Shown piece by piece: positions 49,594 to 58,873 of a stretch of 64,000 bases of DNA. The stretch is from Yoonia sp. GPGPB17. Lineage in GTDB: Bacteria > Pseudomonadota > Alphaproteobacteria > Rhodobacterales > Rhodobacteraceae. A program made the position numbers and the translations under genes. A model generated the notes under the pieces. It ran no database searches. It had not been told where the DNA came from and saw only the letters and a program-made list of their open reading frames with translations. How positions within the stretch are numbered: position 1 is the first letter of the stretch; each line of letters opens with the position of its first letter. The DNA lies in NCBI RefSeq assembly GCF_037892195.1, contig NZ_JATACI010000002.1, positions 992,001-1,056,000 of the forward strand. Direction: 5' to 3'.

Positions 49594-50186
49594 GCCACGC
49601 CTCCTGCTGGTCCGATGCCCAGAATTGCCAAGGCGATACCCGCCAAAAGGGCTGTGCCCATCAAAGCCAGAAAGATCGCGACAAGCGATTTCCCGAGGTT
49701 CTTAAACCCATGCAAAACGTTGATAAAGTTCAGAAAACACCAGATCAGCGCACCCAATGACAAAAGCCCGAAGATCGCCCCGATTGCTGGTATGATCAAA
49801 ACAAGCACGACCTGGATCGCTTCAAGCGTCAGGCTGATGGATTGGAACCAGACAAGGATGGCCAACGAACCCTGTAACGTCCCTTCGCCGCCCATGATCT
49901 GGCCAGCGTAGTAGATACCAAACACAAAGAGCACCAGAAACACACCGATTATCCCGGCAAATCCGAACGGCGACACCGCGAATGCCTGTTCTTGAAACGC
50001 GACTGGCGCTGGCGATATCATCTGCAGCAGCACGACAAGGATCACGTTCAGCACAGCAACCAGTGCAAGACCTGTCCAAAGCGCATCGCGCGGCAGATCC
50101 ATTGCAATGACCTTGCGCGCACTGTCTGTCGGTTCCATGATGCTGGTCCAGACGGCACGCATCCATGTTTGAAAATCTACGGTCAT
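49590..50186 (-). CDS. YIP1-family membrane protein
   Basis: The 198-residue product has five hydrophobic helices typical of YIP1 domain proteins, following a short N-terminal cytoplasmic segment (FQTWMRAVWTSIMEPTDSARKV). It overlaps the sufS start by four bases and starts four bases before the end of the related gene upstream. The family has no defined biochemical role in bacteria; the constant pairing with suf genes in this operon suggests membrane help for Fe-S assembly, which is inference. Confidence 0.78.
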   Translation of the reverse strand: MTVDFQTWMRAVWTSIMEPTDSARKVIAMDLPRDALWTGLALVAVLNVILVVLLQMISPAPVAFQEQAFAVSPFGFAGIIGVFLVLFVFGIYYAGQIMGGEGTLQGSLAILVWFQSISLTLEAIQVVLVLIIPAIGAIFGLLSLGALIWCFLNFINVLHGFKNLGKSLVAIFLALMGTALLAGIALAILGIGPAGGVA

Positions 50187-50686
50187 GATCTGCTTTCAGC
50201 TTCGCGCAAGGTTTGAACCCATATGATCAGAAACACAACCGCGCCGATCACACTGACAAGCGTGGCCTGACTGCCCGGCCCGATTAACCCGCGTACCAAT
50301 CCATAAAACAAGAACAAAGGAGAGGTTGCCAGAAGCGTCCAGAACAATGCGAGCCGCGCGCCAAACCACGTGCCGGAACCACCCAAAACCTTGGCAATCA
50401 TATGCGATAAGGCGGCCACACCGTACATGAACAATGGCAGAATGATAACCGCACTGAAGAACGTATAGGTCATCATCCCTTCAAAATTCATCTCGGATGG
50501 CCATGGTGAAGGCTCATACCCGTCGGCGACCCGCCGCAAACGCGGCCATTGCGCCACGAAGATCAGAAAACAACTGACCATCAGATACATTATCGCACGG
50601 TCTTCACGCCGCCCCTGCGCCAGCAGGTCGCGCATGACATGACGCGGCCTGCGCCATGTGCGCATTATGTCATTGGTAACAGGCAT
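50183..50686 (-). CDS. Second YIP1-family membrane protein
   Basis: The 167-residue product resembles the previous gene's protein in length and layout: an N-terminal polar segment (RRPRHVMRDLLAQGRREDRAIM) then four to five membrane helices, with FGARLALFWTLLATSPLFL in the middle. It overlaps the sufD stop by one base and the next gene by four. The pair may have arisen by duplication. Confidence 0.75.
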   Translation of the reverse strand: MPVTNDIMRTWRRPRHVMRDLLAQGRREDRAIMYLMVSCFLIFVAQWPRLRRVADGYEPSPWPSEMNFEGMMTYTFFSAVIILPLFMYGVAALSHMIAKVLGGSGTWFGARLALFWTLLATSPLFLFYGLVRGLIGPGSQATLVSVIGAVVFLIIWVQTLREAESRS

Positions 50687-51971
50687 TAGCTGCGGCGCGA
50701 CAACCAGCCTTCCAGCCGGTCCCTGAGATCACCCGCCAATCCCTCGTCTTCAATCTCATCCAAAGCCTCTGCCAGAAAAGACAGTGTCAACAGATTGCGC
50801 GCGTCATGCAGAGACACACCGCGGGACCGCAAGTAAAACAGGGCCGTTTCATCAATCGCCCCAGAGGTGGACCCGTGTGAACACGCCACATCATCGGCAT
50901 AAATCTCAAGTTCGGGCTTGGCGAGGAAGACGCTGTCATCATCCAGCAAGAACGACTGGCTGATCTGATAACCATCCGTCTTCTGCGCCCCTTCCTTCAC
51001 CAGGATCTTGCCCTGAAAAACACCGGTGGCCCCGTTGCGCAGAACCTTCTTAAACACCTGACGGCTTTCACAGTTCACGGCGTCATGTGTGATGAAAACC
51101 GTGTCATCATGATGGAAATCCTTGCCGTCGCCGACGCATGCACCGGCCACATGGGCCACGGCATCATCGCCCGTGATTTCCAGCACACATTCGTTGCGTG
51201 TCAGAACACCATTAAAGGTCAGCGTGAATGACTTGAACGTTGAATTCGCCGCTATCCTTGCAAAACAATGGGTTACAGCGCGACGCTCATGATCACGGCC
51301 CTGCGCACGGACGTGATGAAACGTGCCGCCTTCGGCCACTTCAACCTCTAGCTGTTTGGAGAACCGGGCCGCAGCTGGCCCGGTTTCTAACAACGTCACT
51401 TCAGCGCCAGCGTCAACTTTCACCACATTGTGCAAGATCGCGTCCGAGGACACGTCCTTGTGCAAATAGATGAAGTTGATTGGTTTTGATGCCTTGCCAG
51501 TCGCATGGATCACAACGCCATCGGTTGCCAGCGCCGTGTTCAACGCCGCTAAAGGACGCTCAACAGGTCTTTGTCCGCGCGCTTCCAGCACACCATAGAT
51601 ATCCTTGGCCCAGTGGATATCTGTCGTCATCGCGTCTGCAAGGCGCTCGATTTTGACGCCTTCGGCGGTCAGGTCATCAGACGCATCTGCATCAAACACC
51701 CCATCGACAAAGACAATCTTCACGCGGTCTACCGCATCGAAAAGCGGACCTTCGTCATTGTGAAACAGCGCCGCCTCTGGCGCGTCCACGGTGGTCAGCG
51801 AGGTTGGATCAGTGTACTTCCAATACTCATCGCGCTTCGTGGGAAGGCCCATATGGTAAACCCGCGCCATTGCATCGGCCCGTGCTGCATTGCCCCATGC
51901 CGCCCCTTGCGGCACTTCCACATCGGCTAGTCGCGCCGCTGTGGTATCCACTTTAGCTTTGCAAGTGCCAT
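50686..51971 (-). CDS. sufD: Fe-S assembly protein SufD, frameshifted near the start
   Basis: SufD forms the scaffold SufBC2D with SufB and SufC. The ATG at 51971 overlaps the sufC stop (TGATG) but reaches a stop soon; the main frame picks up at KAKVDTTAARLADVEVPQG. One base lost near 51957-51962 (AAG GCT AAA expected) restores MALAKAKVDTTAARLA and 428 residues, the usual size. A longer in-frame start to 52038 lies inside sufC and is not credible. The C-terminal beta-helix region contains CSHGSTSGAIDETALFYLRSRG with the SufD His and core motif. Confidence 0.87.
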
Positions 51972-52726
51972 CAGGCCACCTCTGCCAGAATATCAGCATA
52001 ACCGTTGTTTTCGACTTCCAGCGCCAATTCGGGCCCACCTGATTTCACAATGCGACCGTCTGCCATGATGTGCACGACGTCAGGCTTAATGTGATCCAGC
52101 AAACGCTGGTAATGGGTAATCACCAAAAATGAACGGCCCTCGGACCGTAGCGCGTTCACACCCTCTGAGACCAGTTTCATTGCATCAACATCCAAACCTG
52201 AATCCGTCTCGTCCAGGATGCACATCTTTGGTTCCAGCATCGCCATCTGTAAGATTTCATTGCGCTTCTTCTCGCCACCAGAGAAACCCACATTGACCGG
52301 ACGCTTGAGCATATCAGCATCGATTTTCAGGCTTTTCGCCTTTGCCCGCACCTCTTTCAGGAAATCACCCGCGCTCAACTCATCTTCGCCACGCTCTTTG
52401 CGCTGCGCGTTTACCGCCGTGCGCAGGAACGTCATGTTGCCGACGCCGGGAATTTCCACGGGGTACTGGAATGCCAAGAAAAGGCCCGCCGCCGCGCGCT
52501 CTTCCGGTTCCATCTCTAGCAGGTCTTCACCTTCCAAAGCAGCAGACCCGCCCGTAACCTCATAGCCATCCTTGCCGGACAGCACGTAAGACAGTGTCGA
52601 TTTGCCCGATCCATTCGGCCCCATGATCGCATGCACAGTACCGGGCGCGATCTCCAGATCGACACCTTTCAGGATTTGCTTGTCTTCTTCTTCCAGTTTG
52701 ACCTCTAGGCCTTTGATTTCCAACAT
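51971..52726 (-). CDS. sufC: Fe-S assembly ATPase SufC
   Basis: ABC-type ATPase that drives the SufBD scaffold. The 251-residue product has Walker A GPNGSGKSTL at about residues 36-45, the variant signature FSGGEKKR, and Walker B MCILDETDSGLDVDA. It follows the orphan gene at 52819 and its stop overlaps sufD's start. No lesion is seen. Confidence 0.96.
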   Translation of the reverse strand: MLEIKGLEVKLEEEDKQILKGVDLEIAPGTVHAIMGPNGSGKSTLSYVLSGKDGYEVTGGSAALEGEDLLEMEPEERAAAGLFLAFQYPVEIPGVGNMTFLRTAVNAQRKERGEDELSAGDFLKEVRAKAKSLKIDADMLKRPVNVGFSGGEKKRNEILQMAMLEPKMCILDETDSGLDVDAMKLVSEGVNALRSEGRSFLVITHYQRLLDHIKPDVVHIMADGRIVKSGGPELALEVENNGYADILAEVA

Positions 52727-52818
52727 GAGTTTCTCCTAAAGAAAAGTGGGAGCAACAACGTCAAATACCCCGGTGCGGAGTTTTCCGCCGGGGCAACTGT
52801 TGCGCATTGAGTTAAGAC

Positions 52819-53337
52819 TTAAAGGCCGTAGACGGTTCCGCGATACACGACGGAATGCTGTGTCGTTGCTTCCATCACCTGTTCGACATGCTCTGCGGTG
52901 TAGATATAAGCCATCTGGTCTGGCCAGCGCCAGATCAGATTGTGCCCGGCGACCAGCATCGCGGCAATCCCTACAATCTGACCAACCCGGTCGAATGCCC
53001 CGCGTTTGCCCAACAGGACGGACAGCATCAGCATCGCCCAAAACGCCATGAACAACTCTAACGCCATCACGACGTCGCCATCCAGAGACAGACCAAAGAA
53101 CCTGATCCGCACGACCTGTGCGATCATCATTGCGAAGGCGCCGATGACCATGGCGACAATGAACTTGGCCAGAAAAGAGTCTTCGTCCCGCTGCACCTTT
53201 TTCTTGATCTTGTCGCGTGAAACGCGCTTGGGGATATGCATGCCCAGGTCGGGATCGTAATACGACTTGTTGCGCGGGTTTTGGATATTCTTCACGCGCG
53301 CGCGAAAATCGTTGATATCCTGTTTTACCATTGCCAT
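52819..53337 (-). CDS. Conserved membrane protein within the suf operon, function unknown
   Basis: The 172-residue product has a charged N-terminal 50 residues (KQDINDFRARVKNIQNPRNK) and then three or four hydrophobic helices. It lies between sufB (about 114 bases upstream) and sufC (about 92 bases downstream), in the same direction, which suggests a role linked to Fe-S assembly or iron. I do not recognise a family. Confidence 0.72.
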   Translation of the reverse strand: MAMVKQDINDFRARVKNIQNPRNKSYYDPDLGMHIPKRVSRDKIKKKVQRDEDSFLAKFIVAMVIGAFAMMIAQVVRIRFFGLSLDGDVVMALELFMAFWAMLMLSVLLGKRGAFDRVGQIVGIAAMLVAGHNLIWRWPDQMAYIYTAEHVEQVMEATTQHSVVYRGTVYGL

Positions 53338-53451
53338 GCGTCACAATCCCATCAATTGCCTTATCAATGCTTAATCGCATCGAACTGGGGCAAGAAATGG
53401 GCCGTGACGTGACAGAGACACGACAAATATCATGATACGGGCGAGGCATCA

Positions 53452-54975
53452 CTAGCCGACGGAGCCTTCCAGCGAAATCGCCACAAGCGCCTGCGCTTCC
53501 ATCGCAAATTCCATCGGCAGCGCCTGCAGCACTTCCTTACAGAACCCGTTTACCACCAAAGCGACCGCCTCTTCCTCGTCCATCCCGCGTGAGCGACAGT
53601 AGAACAGCTGGTCATCATCCACTTTGGATGTTGTAGCCTCGTGCTCGACCCGGGATGAGTTATTCTTGACCTCGATGTACGGCACGGTATGCGCGCCACA
53701 TTTGTCGCCAATCAACAAGCTGTCACACTGGGTATAGTTCCGTGAAGATTTCGCCTTGGGGTGCATGGACACCAATCCACGATAGGTGTTTTGGGCCTTA
53801 CCCGCGCTGATCCCCTTGGAGACAATTCGCGACTTTGAGTTCTTGCCCAGATGCACCATCTTCGTGCCGGTATCGGCCTGCTGCATATTGTTGGCAATCG
53901 CGATGGAATAAAACTCACCCTGGCTATCATCCCCGCGTAGGATGCAGCTTGGGTACTTCCACGTTACTGCGGAGCCTGTTTCCACCTGCGTCCACATCAC
54001 TTTGGCGCGATCGCCACGGCAATCGGCGCGCTTGGTCACAAAGTTATAGATACCACCATTGCCGTCTTCATCACCGGGATACCAGTTCTGCACGGTGGAG
54101 TATTTCACCTCAGCGTCTTCCTCGACAATGATCTCAACAACCGCCGCGTGCAGCTGTGCTGTGTCACGCTTGGGCGCAGTGCAACCTTCCAGATAAGAGA
54201 CGTAAGACCCCTTGTCAGCAATGATCAGCGTGCGCTCAAACTGGCCGGTGTTCTCAGCATTGATGCGAAAATAAGTGCTTAGCTCCATCGGGCAGCGGAC
54301 ACCCGGTGGGATGTAGACGAAAGACCCATCTGAAAACACAGCCGAATTCAGCGTTGCGTAGAAATTGTCAGATGGCGGCACTACGGTGCCAAGATACTTC
54401 TTCACCAGCTCAGGGTGGTTCTCAATCGCCTCGGAAATCGAGCAGAAGATCACCCCCGCTCTTTCCAGTTCCTTCTGGAAGGTCGTACCGACCGACACCG
54501 AGTCAAACACCGCGTCCACAGCAACCTTGCGGCCCTCAGCCGGGGCATCCTCAGCCCCTTCAACGCCAGCCAGAATCATCTGCTCTTTCAGCGGGATGCC
54601 CAGTTTCTCATAGGTCGCCAGCAGTTTCGGATCGACCTCATCCAGCGACTTCGGCTTTTCTTCCATGCTCTTGGGACGTGCATAGTAGTAGATATCCTGA
54701 AAATCGATGTCAGGATAGTTGACCATCGCCCATGTGGGTTCTTCGATCTTTTCCCAACGTTCAAATGCGGACAAACGCCACTCTGTCATCCATTCAGGCT
54801 CGTTATTCTTCTTGGAAATCAGGCGCACAATATCGGGGGTCACACCCTTAGGCGCATACTCCATCTCAATCTCGGTTTCCCAACCATATTTGTAATTTCC
54901 CGAGAGTTCTTTCACTGCATCCACAGTGTCCTGATCAACGCCGTCTTTGACTTCCATCGTATCCAAAGCAGTCAT
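53452..54975 (-). CDS. sufB: Fe-S assembly scaffold protein SufB
   Basis: Scaffold on which Fe-S clusters are built with SufC and SufD. The 507-residue product has the family segments [39 protein letters not shown] and [16 protein letters not shown], and ends [20 protein letters not shown]. It contains a conserved Cys in [21 protein letters not shown], the likely cluster-ligand area. It starts 12 bases after the cysteine desulfurase stop. Length is normal. Confidence 0.95.
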   Translation of the reverse strand: MTALDTMEVKDGVDQDTVDAVKELSGNYKYGWETEIEMEYAPKGVTPDIVRLISKKNNEPEWMTEWRLSAFERWEKIEEPTWAMVNYPDIDFQDIYYYARPKSMEEKPKSLDEVDPKLLATYEKLGIPLKEQMILAGVEGAEDAPAEGRKVAVDAVFDSVSVGTTFQKELERAGVIFCSISEAIENHPELVKKYLGTVVPPSDNFYATLNSAVFSDGSFVYIPPGVRCPMELSTYFRINAENTGQFERTLIIADKGSYVSYLEGCTAPKRDTAQLHAAVVEIIVEEDAEVKYSTVQNWYPGDEDGNGGIYNFVTKRADCRGDRAKVMWTQVETGSAVTWKYPSCILRGDDSQGEFYSIAIANNMQQADTGTKMVHLGKNSKSRIVSKGISAGKAQNTYRGLVSMHPKAKSSRNYTQCDSLLIGDKCGAHTVPYIEVKNNSSRVEHEATTSKVDDDQLFYCRSRGMDEEEAVALVVNGFCKEVLQALPMEFAMEAQALVAISLEGSVG

Positions 54976-54987
54976 TTCTTCATCCTC

Positions 54988-56019
54988 TCAAGCGGCCCTA
55001 CGCCGCGCCCGTTTTTCGCTCCAGGCCTGCACAAAGCGCATGACCTCATCTTCCGTCGTCTCGATACCCAGTGACACGCGGATCGCGCTTGATGCCACTT
55101 CATCCTCTAGTCCCAGTGCTTGCAGCACCCGGCTTGTCTTGACCTTGCCGCTGGAGCAAGCAGACCCCGCCGAAACAGCAAAACCCGCCAGATCCATCGC
55201 CATAACCTGCGTTTCGCCCTTCCACCCCGGTGAGGCGAAGCAACTGGTGTTTGGCAGGCGCTTCACGCCTTTCCCGACAAAAATAGTACTCTTTTCGGCG
55301 GCCTCAATGGCTGTTTCTAGAATATTTCTAAGTTTCTCAATTCGGTCCCATTTTCCGGCTGCCAGATCGGCTTGCGCAGCCGCCGCAGCAGCGCCCATTC
55401 CGGCAATGGCAACGACATTTTCGGTCCCGGAACGACGGCCCATTTCCTGCCCGCCACCTTTGATTTGCACAGCAACATCAGTGCCTTGCGGAAAGATGAG
55501 CGCGCCAACACCCTTGGGGCCGCCAAACTTGTGGGCCGAAAGAAAGACCATCCCCACGCCGGACCAGGAAAACGCAAAAGGTACCTTGCCAAATCCCTGA
55601 GTGATATCGCTGACCGCCAAACCTTGCGGCAATTCCTGAACAATACCCGTTTCCGAATTGGCCAGTTGCATCGTTGATCCCGCAGGATCACTCACCTGCA
55701 CCGCGCCATTCACTAGCGGCAAACACGGGTCAACCCAGGCATGCACAGCATCATGCTCAATCGACGCGGCCTTCAAGTCGCGCCCTGCCAAAGCGAGCGC
55801 CGCAGCCTCTGTCGCACCAGAGGTAAACACCACATCTGCGCCAGAAGCGCCCACAGCCTCGGCAATTTGGGCCCGTGCCGTTTCGATGATCCCTTTCGCC
55901 GCGCGCCCTTCCGCATGCACCGACGACGGATTACCCACAACATCCATCGCCGCAATCATCGCGTCACGGGCCTGCGGCCGCAAAGGCGTGGTTGCATTAT
56001 GATCCAGATAAGCTCTCAT
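54988..56019 (-). CDS. Cysteine desulfurase, IscS/NifS class
   Basis: The 343-residue PLP enzyme starts MRAYLDHNATTPLRPQARDA and has the PLP Lys in LSAHKFGGPKG, the GGGQEMGRRSGTENV signature and the catalytic Cys in VSAGSACSSGKVK. This motif is that of class I (IscS/NifS), unlike SufS at the end of the operon, so the operon carries two sulfur donors. It follows iscR and precedes sufB by 12 bases. Confidence 0.9.
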   Translation of the reverse strand: MRAYLDHNATTPLRPQARDAMIAAMDVVGNPSSVHAEGRAAKGIIETARAQIAEAVGASGADVVFTSGATEAAALALAGRDLKAASIEHDAVHAWVDPCLPLVNGAVQVSDPAGSTMQLANSETGIVQELPQGLAVSDITQGFGKVPFAFSWSGVGMVFLSAHKFGGPKGVGALIFPQGTDVAVQIKGGGQEMGRRSGTENVVAIAGMGAAAAAAQADLAAGKWDRIEKLRNILETAIEAAEKSTIFVGKGVKRLPNTSCFASPGWKGETQVMAMDLAGFAVSAGSACSSGKVKTSRVLQALGLEDEVASSAIRVSLGIETTEDEVMRFVQAWSEKRARRRAA

Positions 56020-56073
56020 ATCTTCTCATGTTCCAAAATACCTCGGGGGAGCCGAAGGCGGGGGCAGCGCCCC

Positions 56074-56537
56074 TTAAGTCGCGTCGTCAACAACCTCGAA
56101 CAAGGCAGGCACAGCCGGACAAGGGGCCAGCTCATTGCTCACAACATCTGACAAGCGCGCTTGGTGGAGAAACACGTAGACATGGGCGCTCAGCCCTTCC
56201 CACAAACGGTTGGCCATGGATTGCGCACGCGAACCAGACGTCGCGCCTGACGCCCCTGCCCCTTTGTGCATGGCGGATACCGTCTCATCGACGGCGCCTA
56301 ATATCTCGGCCACGCGGATATCGGATGGGGGGCGTGCCAAACGGTATCCGCCCCCGGGCCGCGCACCGAGTCCACCAATCCGGCCCGGCGGAGTTTCACA
56401 AAAAGCTGCTCCAAATACGGCAAGGACACATCCTGACGCTTCGAAAGCTCGGTCAGATTCACCAGCGCGCCTTCCTCTTGCAACGCAAGATCAGCCAAGG
56501 CGACCATCGCATAGCGGCCTTTCGTGCTCAATTTCAT
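56074..56537 (-). CDS. iscR: Rrf2-family regulator IscR, Rhodobacter type, frameshifted
   Basis: Fe-S-sensing repressor of the suf operon. From ATG 56537 (MKLSTKGRYAMVALADLA) the winged helix-turn-helix ends in DSVRGPG, where the frame is lost at a run of five C at 56351-56355 (six restores GPGGGYRLARPPSD). The repaired product has about 154 residues. The usual three Cys near C92-C104 of E. coli are absent; the only Cys is in ELAPCPAVPALFEVV near the C-terminus. A single-Cys IscR that binds an Fe-S cluster is known in Rhodobacter sphaeroides, which fits. It is the first gene of the operon. Confidence 0.87.
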
Positions 56538-56633
56538 CAGCATCCCCCCGGAATACAGGCGTAAATTCATTGACGGCGCGGTGCTGCATCATTACTCCAC
56601 CGTGACCACAACAATTATGGCTTTTGTCCTAAT

Positions 56634-56648
56634 TTAGAATCTTTCTAA
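56634..56648. promoter_or_regulatory. Irr/ICE-type iron-responsive box upstream of iscR-suf
   Basis: TTAGAATCTTTCTAA is a perfect inverted repeat TTAGAA-N3-TTCTAA, the core of the iron control element bound by Irr in alphaproteobacteria. It lies about 97 bases before the iscR start and 60 bases before the divergent hydrolase start at 56708. The suf operon would then be under both Irr and IscR control. Regulon predictions for Rhodobacterales support Irr sites at such genes; here the evidence is the motif alone. Confidence 0.6.
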
Positions 56649-56707
56649 GGTGTCCAAGCATTTTCGTCAAGAATGCGACCGGACCAATAGCAGCAACGGA
56701 AATACGT

Positions 56708-57361
56708 ATGCCCGAAGTCATCTTTCCCGGACCCGAAGGTCGCCTTGAAGGCCGCTATCACCCGCAAAAAGACCGGGACGCGCCGATTGCCATCGTGTTA
56801 CACCCGCATCCGCAGTTCGGCGGGACGATGAACAACCGGGTGGTCTACAATCTGCACTACGCCTTCTATAACATGGGCTTCACCGTGTTGCGCTTCAACT
56901 TTCGGGGTGTGGGGCGGTCACAGGGTGAATACGATCAGGGCGTTGGCGAACTATCCGATGCCGCCTCGGCCCTCGACTACCTGCAATCGATGAACAACAA
57001 CGCCAAGCACTGTTGGGTCGCGGGTTTCTCTTTCGGCGCATGGATTGGCATGCAACTGCTGATGCGTCGCCCTGAGATCACGGGTTTCATCTCGGTCAGC
57101 CCACCTGCGAACATGTACGATTTCAGCTTTCTGGCCCCCTGCCCGTCGTCCGGCCTGATCATCAACGGCTCAAATGACCGCGTCGCCCCGCCTGCCGACA
57201 CCGTCAGCCTTGTCAACAAACTGCACGAACAAAAAGGCATCACCATTACCCATGACGAAATGGAAGGTGCCGGTCACTTCTTCGAAGACCCGCATATGGA
57301 CCCAATGATCGACACTGTACGCACCTACGTGCGTCGTCGCCTGACAGAGAACACACGCTAG
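56708..57361 (+). CDS. Alpha/beta hydrolase family protein
   Basis: The 217-residue cytoplasmic product has the hydrolase nucleophile elbow AGFSFGAWIG (Ser near residue 110), the Asp in LIINGSNDRV and His in MEGAGHFFEDPH, a complete catalytic triad. HPHPQFGGTMNNRVV near residue 32 is characteristic of this dienelactone-like hydrolase group. It is divergent from iscR with the iron box in between. Its stop is followed three bases later by the small gene at 57364. Confidence 0.85.
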   Translation: MPEVIFPGPEGRLEGRYHPQKDRDAPIAIVLHPHPQFGGTMNNRVVYNLHYAFYNMGFTVLRFNFRGVGRSQGEYDQGVGELSDAASALDYLQSMNNNAKHCWVAGFSFGAWIGMQLLMRRPEITGFISVSPPANMYDFSFLAPCPSSGLIINGSNDRVAPPADTVSLVNKLHEQKGITITHDEMEGAGHFFEDPHMDPMIDTVRTYVRRRLTENTR

Positions 57362-57363
57362 CC

Positions 57364-57784
57364 ATGGCAGACAGCTACCTCGAACGCGTCGCCGGCGAAC
57401 TGGCCGATCTTTCATTGGCAGACGCAGAAGCGACCGGTGACGAAAAAATCGTCGACACGATCGGCGAAATCCTGGGCTCATCTTCGCAAACCCTGCAGGA
57501 AGCCTATCTGACGGCCGTGCGGGTCAGGCGCGCTGAAGCACGTGCTCGTGAACTTCTGGCCAAACGTGCTTAAGACACCGATCCAGGCAAAATCGCGCCT
57601 TTTGTCAGATGAGAACGCGGCTTCAGAGACAAGCGAACCAATCGAGATGGGAAGCGACGCATCATCCACGCCCAAAGAACCACAAGAATCCGCTGCGCCG
57701 CAAACCGAAGAAGACGCCGCATTCGCAGATGTGCTCAACACATTGGACGAATTCCTGCAAAGCGACGACAAAAAAGGGACGTGA
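57364..57784 (+). CDS. Small acidic protein, probably frameshifted
   Basis: The first frame (ATG 57364) encodes 69 residues, MADSYLERVAGELADLSL, then helical SSSQTLQEAYLTAVRVRRAEARARELLAKRA, and stops at a TAA inside GCTTAAG at 57568-57574. A second frame, without a natural start, continues KTPIQAKSRLLSDENAASETSE and an acidic tail, ending at 57784. One base less (GCCGAG at the lesion) joins them in frame as a 139-residue protein. The N-terminal part resembles short conserved proteins of relatives. Function is unknown. The stop overlaps the GTG before the HD gene. Confidence 0.6.
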
Positions 57785-57795
57785 TAGGTCCGGTC

Positions 57796-58380
57796 ATGTC
57801 ACGTATCGATGACCAACTCGCCTTTCTGACCGAAGCCGACAAGCTGAAATCGACGTTGCGGGCGACGATGCTGTGCGATGGATCGCGGCACGAGAACTCG
57901 GGCGAGCATAGCTGGCACATCGCGCTTTACGCGATGGTGATGGCAGAGCATGCCAAACGCCCCGTCCGTATTGACCGTGTCATCCAGATGCTACTGATCC
58001 ACGATCTGGTCGAGATTGACGCAGGCGATAATCCGATCCACGGCAATCATGATACCGCCGCGATGGCGGCCATCGAGGCTGCTGCCGCAGACCGCATCTT
58101 TGGCCTGTTACCCGCAGATCAAGGGCGCGCGTTTCGCGCCCTGTGGGACGAATTCGAAGCGGCCGCAACCGACGATGCGATCTTTGCCAAATCACTTGAC
58201 CGCGTGCAGCCGGTAGTCGCGAACCTTGAAACAGGCGGCCGTAGCTGGGTCGACTACAACGTTACCAGAGATCAGGTCGAAACCCGCGTCGGCACCAAAG
58301 TCCAAAGGGGTGCCCCCGCGCTTTGGACCACACTCAAAACACGTATTGACGATTGGTTTTCACAAAACGCCACGCGCTAG
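57796..58380 (+). CDS. HD-domain nucleotidase/phosphohydrolase (YfbR/HDDC2-like)
   Basis: The 194-residue product has the HD-domain metal ligands: SGEHSWHIALYA at residue 38, and LLIHDLVEIDAGD at residue 70 with the HD pair, then ANLETGGRSWVDYN near the C-terminus. Such enzymes dephosphorylate deoxynucleotide monophosphates. I start at ATG 57796; a GTG at 57781 that overlaps the previous stop is possible. The next gene begins just after its stop. Confidence 0.85.
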   Translation: MSRIDDQLAFLTEADKLKSTLRATMLCDGSRHENSGEHSWHIALYAMVMAEHAKRPVRIDRVIQMLLIHDLVEIDAGDNPIHGNHDTAAMAAIEAAAADRIFGLLPADQGRAFRALWDEFEAAATDDAIFAKSLDRVQPVVANLETGGRSWVDYNVTRDQVETRVGTKVQRGAPALWTTLKTRIDDWFSQNATR

Positions 58381-58392
58381 TGAGGCCGGACG

Positions 58393-58767
58393 ACGCAGAC
58401 GACGGGTAGCTGTCTTTGCGGCAAATCCACGTCGTTGCACAAAGGCGCGCCGATCCGCGTTGGCATCTGCCACTGTTTGGACTGCCGCAAGCATCATAGC
58501 GCAGTCTTCTTTGCAGCGGCGATCGTTGACAGTACGAACGTGACAGTCACTGGTGAAACACATCACCATAAGGGACGGCATTTCTGCCCTAATTGTGGAT
58601 CATCCGTCTTTGCCAAAAGTGAAGACGAGATCGAATTGCATCTCGGCACGCTCGCCGCCTCAAACCAATTTGTGCCAGCCTATGAGATATGAGCCAAGCG
58701 TCGCGAAGACTGGCTGCCACAGTTCCCGACGATGCAATCCTATCTTAAAGGGCATAAGGACGACTGA
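58393..58767 (+). pseudogene. GFA-family (glutathione-dependent formaldehyde-activating-like) protein, start lost and early stop
   Basis: Reading from 58393 (ACG, where an ATG would be expected) gives QTTGSCLCGKST, then VGICHCLDCRKHHSAVFFA and GRHFCPNCGSSVFAKSEDEIELHLG, the Cys pairs that bind zinc in GFA/Mss4-like proteins. A TGA at 58690-58692 stands where related proteins have Trp. The frame continues with AKRREDWLPQFPTMQSYL to a stop at 58765-58767. Two single-base changes (start codon and stop) would be needed to break it, so it is either a pseudogene or affected by errors like its neighbours. Confidence 0.7.
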
Positions 58768-58873
58768 GCCGGTGCGCAGGTGGCGCAAACACAGTGGTAT
58801 CCGTTATTCCCTCTATACAAACGCGCACCACAGGCGTAGGGCGCAGGCTTACGCCGCCAGAAAGCCCTGACCC

